Source: Terrabacter aerolatus
GTDB taxonomy: Bacteria > Actinomycetota > Actinomycetes > Actinomycetales > Dermatophilaceae
Direction of reading: 5' to 3'
Assembly (NCBI RefSeq): GCF_007991735.1
Contig: NZ_BJYX01000010.1
Coordinates: 80,760 to 144,759, forward strand
DNA length: 64,000 bases
Shown here: positions 60,587 to 64,000 of the stretch, piece by piece
Numbering within the stretch: position 1 is the first letter of the stretch
Layout: each line of letters opens with the position of its first letter
Notes under the pieces: model-generated
Databases searched by the model: none
The model's input: the letters and a program-made list of their open reading frames with translations, nothing else
Told to the model about the DNA's origin: nothing
Made by a program: the position numbers and the translations under genes

Positions 60587-61210
60587 ATGAGCAGTCAGAA
60601 GGTCGCGGCGTGGTCGCACGCCGAGGAGTTCGTCACCCCGACCGAGCACGTCGACGAGGCCACCCACCGCGGTGAGGAGCTCGGCGCGCCGGCCGTCGGC
60701 AACGGGGTCGGCGCCGTCCTGCAGATGCTCGCCGCCGCCACCGGCGCCAAGGCCGTCATGGAGATCGGCACCGGAGCGGGGGCCTCCGGGCTCTGGCTGC
60801 TCGGTGGCATGCCCGCCGACGGCATCCTCACGACGATCGACCTCGAGACCGAGCACCAGCGAGCGGCCCGCGACGCCTTCGCCGCCGCCGGCATCGCCCA
60901 CCAGCGCACCCGGGTCATCGCCGGACGTGCCCTCGAGGTGCTCCCCCGCATGACCGACGGCGCCTACGACCTCGTCGTCGTCGACGCCGACAAGGAGGAG
61001 TACCCCGACTACCTCGCCCAGGCCACGCGCCTGCTCCGTCGGGGCGGCACCCTCGTCATGACGTGGTCCGACAGGGAGTCCGACCCGGCCAGCCGCGACG
61101 CCGAGACCCGCACGCTGCGCGCGGTCGGCCGCTCCATCCGCGACCACGACGAGTTCACCGTGTCGCTGCTCCCGGTGGGCGAGGGCCTGCTCGTCGCCGT
61201 CAAGCGCTGA
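60587..61210 (+). CDS. SAM-dependent O-methyltransferase (207 aa)
   Basis: Class I methyltransferase of the caffeoyl-CoA/catechol O-methyltransferase-like group. Motif I is MEIGTGAGASGLWLL (~residues 60-74), the acidic loop TTIDLETEHQ, and DLVVVDADKEEYPDYL holds the metal-binding Asp. The homologue beside sigE in mycobacteria is Rv1220c. ATG 60587 is confirmed by the -10 box seven bases upstream. The acceptor substrate is not known. Confidence 0.93.
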   Translation: MSSQKVAAWSHAEEFVTPTEHVDEATHRGEELGAPAVGNGVGAVLQMLAAATGAKAVMEIGTGAGASGLWLLGGMPADGILTTIDLETEHQRAARDAFAAAGIAHQRTRVIAGRALEVLPRMTDGAYDLVVVDADKEEYPDYLAQATRLLRRGGTLVMTWSDRESDPASRDAETRTLRAVGRSIRDHDEFTVSLLPVGEGLLVAVKR

Positions 61211-61248
61211 CCACGTATGCCGGGTGGCCGGCCACCCGGCATACGTGG
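61211..61248 (+). terminator. 38-bp perfect palindrome containing two GTATGCC motifs
   Basis: Starts on the base after the methyltransferase stop codon. The two 19-bp halves are exact reverse complements with no loop spacer, and each half contains CGTATGCCGG. Probably the terminator of this gene. Confidence 0.8.
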
Positions 61249-61289
61249 GCTCGTCCTGTGGTTCGGTCCGAGGCCCGTCCGGGTAGCGA

Positions 61290-61321
61290 GACGGCCCCCG
61301 ACCGTGAGGTCAGGGGCCGTC
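61290..61321 (-). terminator. Hairpin terminator of the DUF3117 gene
   Basis: 14-bp stem with one mismatch (61290-61303 and 61308-61321) and a four-base loop, 20 bp past the DUF3117 stop. Confidence 0.8.
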
Positions 61322-61342
61322 GAACCTGGATCAGGCGAAGGG

Positions 61343-61516
61343 TCAGTTGACGCCGTCACAACCCTGGATCGCGTCACGCAGAGCTGCAGCCTCGTCGGGG
61401 GTCATCTCGACGACGAGCCGGCCGCCGCCCTCAAGGGGCATACGCAGCACGATGCCGCGACCCTCCTTGACGACCTCGAGCGGGCCATCGCCGGTCCTCG
61501 GCTTCATTGCTGCCAT
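61343..61516 (-). CDS. DUF3117 small protein (57 aa)
   Basis: Very short conserved actinobacterial protein. It begins MAAMKPRTGDGPLEVVKEG, continues RGIVLRMPLEGGGRLVVEMT and ends DAIQGCDGVN. It is a single small beta-rich domain with one cysteine near the end and no membrane segment; its function is unknown. ATG 61516 has AAGGGGAA upstream. A short inverted repeat, GTCTCG-TTTG-CGAGAC (61563-61578), lies in its promoter region. Universal conservation next to the sigE block suggests a core role. Confidence 0.9.
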   Translation of the reverse strand: MAAMKPRTGDGPLEVVKEGRGIVLRMPLEGGGRLVVEMTPDEAAALRDAIQGCDGVN

Positions 61517-61668
61517 GGTTCCCCTTCCCTAGGAATCCTCGGTCTTTGGCACCATTATTCCGTGTCTCGTTTGCGAGACCTAATTGGGGATGTGAGAGAC
61601 GGCACGTCGGGGCGACGACGGGCCTGCCGCGCTTCCGCCCCGGGACGGATTGGGACAGAGTGACCGCC

Positions 61669-62481
61669 ATGACGCAGACGCCTGACTCCGCCTCCACCGC
61701 CCCTCTGCTCGTCGAGGTCGTCGACGGCATCGCCTGGCTCCGGCTCAACCGTCCCGAGGCGATGAACAGCCTCGACGACGCGCTCAAGGACGCCCTCCTC
61801 ACGGCCCTGCGCGAGGTCGGGGTCGACCCGGCGGTCCGCTGCGTCGTGCTCACCGGCACCGGGCGCGCCTTCTGCGTCGGCCAGGACCTCAAGGAGCACG
61901 TGCGCAGCCTCGGCGACCCGGACTCGACGCTCGAGACGACGGTCACCGACCACTACAACCCCATCGTCATCGCGCTCTCGACGATGAACAAGCCGGTCGT
62001 CGCGGCCCTCAACGGCGTCGCGGCCGGGGCCGGCATGAGCTTCGCGCTCGCCTGCGACTTCCGGGTCGCGTCGGAGCAGGCCGGGCTCAACACCTCGTTC
62101 GCGGGCATCGCCCTCTCGTGCGACTCCGGCGCGTCGTGGACGCTGCCGAGGCTCGTCGGTCCGGCCCGCGCCAAGGAGCTGCTGCTGCTCCCCCGCACGG
62201 TGTCGGCGGCCGAGGCGCTGGGCCTGGGGCTCGTGACGACGGTCGTGCCGGCCGACGAGCTCGAGGCGGCCGTCACCGAGCTGGCCCGCACGCTGGCCGA
62301 CGGCCCGACGCTCGCCTACGGCTCGATCCGGCGCGCCGTGGCCTACTCCGCGGGCGCCGACCTGCCGGCGGCGCTCGCGCACGAGGCGGAGCTCATGGCG
62401 CTGACGGGTCGCAGCAGCGACCACCGGGCTGCCGTCGACGCGTTCCTGGCCAAGGAGAAGCCCACCTACACCGGCGCCTGA
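61669..62481 (+). CDS. Enoyl-CoA hydratase/isomerase (270 aa)
   Basis: Crotonase-fold enzyme hydrating or isomerising enoyl-CoA. The oxyanion regions are AFCVGQDLKEHV and ALNGVAAGAGMSFALACDFRVA; the second catalytic region is FAGIALSCDSGASWTLPRLVG, where the usual Glu of hydratases (the second catalytic Glu) is replaced by Asp/Ser, as in the PaaG/isomerase-like branch. So a 2-(1,2-epoxy-1,2-dihydrophenyl)acetyl-CoA isomerase-type role is possible. ATG 61669 is used; only a weak ribosome site precedes it. The 217 bp after it to the next gene hold short inverted repeats (ACAACCGGTGG / CCACCGGTTG) but no gene. Confidence 0.9.
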   Translation: MTQTPDSASTAPLLVEVVDGIAWLRLNRPEAMNSLDDALKDALLTALREVGVDPAVRCVVLTGTGRAFCVGQDLKEHVRSLGDPDSTLETTVTDHYNPIVIALSTMNKPVVAALNGVAAGAGMSFALACDFRVASEQAGLNTSFAGIALSCDSGASWTLPRLVGPARAKELLLLPRTVSAAEALGLGLVTTVVPADELEAAVTELARTLADGPTLAYGSIRRAVAYSAGADLPAALAHEAELMALTGRSSDHRAAVDAFLAKEKPTYTGA

Positions 62482-62698
62482 CCCGCCCAGCCGCGTCGAC
62501 GAACGGGCCGCGCAGGCAGCCGCTTCGCGACGCCAGCGGCACCGTGGCCACAACCGGTGGGGCAGCTGCGGCCCGGCTGCGGATCCAAGCCGGGCGTGGT
62601 CCTTCTCGGATGCCTGATGATCCTGCGGAAGGTGGTTTCCGGGCACCACCGGTTGCAGGACGATCCGGCGGACCATCGGGACGGACCGCGCCGCGCGG

Positions 62699-63676
62699 TC
62701 AGCCGGTGGGCTGCATCGGCAGAGGTGACGTGGGACGTGGGACGACTCTCACGGAAGCGCGCCTGCCGGAGCGCCGCGCCGAGTCGTGGGCGCGCTCGAG
62801 CCGTCGCAGCTGGGCGCCCGGGTCACGAGCCAGCGCAGCGGGGGTGACCCCACCACGACGACGCGCGCCGCCGACAGGTCCGAGCCCTGCTCCACCGTGG
62901 TGTCCCTCGAGTCCGTCGGCGTGGAACTCCCGTGACTGCACGAGGACTGCCATCCCGACGTCGTCGAACCAGGCGTCGGGCGAGGTGAGCTTCTCGCCGG
63001 TGGGGCCGGTCAGCACCTGATTGGCCAGCGGGGTCGGGAGGCGGGGTGACGTGCGGATCAGGGCGAGCAGATCGGACTCGGGCACCGACCAAGCGCCCGC
63101 CGCCACCTCGGCGAGGATGCGCCGCAGTCGCACGGACCCGGACCGGCCGCGGGCGTCGACCCGGTGCTCGAGGTCGTCGAGCCGAACGAGTCGAGGCTGC
63201 ACTGCCTCGATCACCAGGGCACGCGCCTGACGCTCGGCGGGCGCCTCTGCAGCCGCGTCGACGACGGCTCGCGCCAGGCAGCCGATGCGCATCCCGTCGC
63301 GGTCGACGACGGGCTCACCGGTCAAGGTCGTGCTCCTGAGCTCGACCCAGGCGATGCGGCGCGAGCGCCTCGGCGCCGGCACGAGCACCCTGATGGGTGC
63401 CCCGACCGAGCACGACCTCAGGCCGTGCAGGGCTGCCGCAGTGGTGCCTGCCAGCCAGGCTCCGTCGCCCCCGGCGAGCTGTGCGGCCACGAGGCGTTGC
63501 CGCTCGGACGGCAGACCGGTCTGCAGCGCGTAGACCCCCGGGAGCAGCAGCCGCCAGTCACGACCGACCCGCCACCGCAGCGCGTCACGCGTGACGCCGG
63601 CCTCGAGCAGCTGGCGACGGGTGACGACGCCGTGCTGCGACCGCGCGAGCACGAGCAGTTCGGGCGAGAGGTGCAT
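62699..63676 (-). CDS. DUF559/AbiEi-like protein with a locally shifted frame (325 aa)
   Basis: N-terminal winged helix of the AbiEi-like group (ARSQHGVVTRRQLLEAGVTRDALRW, LLLPGVYALQTG), then a long middle region and the C-terminal Vsr-like domain (SPDAWFDDVGMAVLVQSREFHADGLE). After that, about 25 residues (62836-62914) read GHHGGAGLGPVGGARRRG in this frame, whereas the +1 frame reads DTTVEQGSDLSAARVVVVG, which fits the family better, before the frame returns to VTPAALARDP. Two small deletions that cancel out would explain it. ATG 63676 is the start. Paralogous in domain layout to the gene at 28.2 kb. Confidence 0.75.
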   Translation of the reverse strand: MHLSPELLVLARSQHGVVTRRQLLEAGVTRDALRWRVGRDWRLLLPGVYALQTGLPSERQRLVAAQLAGGDGAWLAGTTAAALHGLRSCSVGAPIRVLVPAPRRSRRIAWVELRSTTLTGEPVVDRDGMRIGCLARAVVDAAAEAPAERQARALVIEAVQPRLVRLDDLEHRVDARGRSGSVRLRRILAEVAAGAWSVPESDLLALIRTSPRLPTPLANQVLTGPTGEKLTSPDAWFDDVGMAVLVQSREFHADGLEGHHGGAGLGPVGGARRRGGVTPAALARDPGAQLRRLERAHDSARRSGRRASVRVVPRPTSPLPMQPTG

Positions 63677-63915
63677 GTTCCCGCATGTTCCCACCCTCCT
63701 CACCCGCCGCTCACGCGGCGCCGACGACGGTGCCGGCTGTGGACCGATGCACGCGACGCCGCAGGGGTGTGGATCGTCCGCTGGGGGCCCACGAAGAGCC
63801 CTCCGGCTCCTGGCCAGCCTCGTCGTCCTGCGTCGGATGGGGTCCTGACGCACCCGGAGGCAGGACGATCCCGCGGATGAGTCGGCGGTGCACGCCCCGG
63901 ACGCCGATGGTGCCG
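63677..63915. other. Intergenic stretch without a recognisable gene
   Basis: About 240 bp upstream of the DUF559-like gene. I see no convincing coding frame; a 9-bp stem (TCGTCCTGC 63823-63831 with GCAGGACGA 63860-63868) could end a transcript coming from beyond the window. Confidence 0.5.
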
Positions 63916-64000
63916 GTCAGGTCAGGTCAGGTCAGGTCAGGTCAGGTCAGGTCAGGTCAGGTCAGGTCAGGTCAGGTCAGGTCAGGTCAGGTCAGGTCAG
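63916..64000. repeat. (GTCAG)17 tandem array reaching the window end
   Basis: Seventeen perfect copies of the pentamer GTCAG, unbroken up to the last base. The array may continue beyond the window. Perfect identity points to recent slippage or an assembly boundary. Confidence 0.97.

Noticed and set aside
63916..64000. CRISPR-like array at the right end
   Set aside because: The copies are five bases long, without spacers, and there are no cas genes.

Overview
This is a very GC-rich (about 70% by eye) chromosomal stretch from an actinobacterium. Strong G/C third-position bias, many GTG starts, a furA-katG pair, MoeZ, DUF3107, DUF3117, a two-domain ThrE and the sigE/rseA/htrA/tatB block all point that way. 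My best guess is a relative of Janibacter, Knoellia or Terrabacter (Intrasporangiaceae), inferred from the general look of the proteins only. I see no tRNA, rRNA, transposase, integrase, phage gene or CRISPR array. Most of the window is ordinary core genome with a few accessory insertions.

Layout. 1-8.9 kb: katG (cut by the left edge) with furA, a FUSC membrane protein, then a minus-strand operon of ABC ATPase, ABC permease and a secreted YncE-propeller/phosphoesterase. 9-20.5 kb: a block I recall from many actinobacteria (the M. tuberculosis Rv3202c-Rv3213c region): an alkyltransferase-like protein fused to a VOC domain, MoeZ, TetR, DUF3107, two GlsB/YeaQ membrane proteins, a ferritin-like protein, a DEAD-box helicase, a flavin-type oxidase, an alcohol dehydrogenase, a ParA-like ATPase and a RecB-like nuclease with a DinB-like protein. 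20.5-27 kb: a five-gene minus-strand operon (thiolase, carotenoid oxygenase, tandem HxlR regulator, acyl-CoA synthetase, nitronate monooxygenase) in which the oxygenase carries an in-frame amber codon near its N-terminus. 27-36 kb: PHP phosphatase, an AbiEi/DUF559-like protein lying between two copies of a palindromic repeat, MaoC hydratase, ThrE exporter, a Tat-exported class A beta-lactamase-like hydrolase, PepP, a stress protein and an acyl-CoA dehydrogenase. 36-41.6 kb: the most unusual locus, an operon of a lipase-like/CHAT protease fusion and a caspase-fold protease, divergent from a secreted NlpC/P60 protein. 41.7-48.9 kb: RIO kinase, nitroreductase, archaeal-type ProS, two exported hydrolases, two CoA-ester lyases. 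48.9-62.5 kb: a second conserved block (compare Rv1220c-Rv1234): MgtE-N/CBS protein, DUF1003, Mrp, a heterodimeric ABC exporter, TatB, HtrA, RseA-type anti-sigma, SigE, O-methyltransferase, DUF3117, enoyl-CoA hydratase. The right end holds a DUF559-like gene and a (GTCAG)17 array running to the last base.

Signals that cut across genes. (1) Five copies of a 71-72 bp palindromic element with ends GCAACACACC...GGTGTGTTGC sit in gene-end spaces, and two of them supply the stop codon of the gene they abut. (2) The heptamer GTATGCC/GGCATAC occurs about 37 times, roughly six-fold over composition, on both strands and in every reading frame, using otherwise rare codons; it also forms terminator stems. 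(3) At least a dozen genes have a TANNNT -10 hexamer six or seven bases before the start codon, so they are probably transcribed without a leader. (4) Two perfect or near-perfect 9-6-9 inverted repeats overlap promoters, at moeZ/tetR and at the O-methyltransferase.

The candidate for an undescribed system is the CHAT-lipase/caspase operon: two clan CD proteases, one fused to a serine hydrolase through a lysine-rich (KKATA)8 linker. Its function is inference only.
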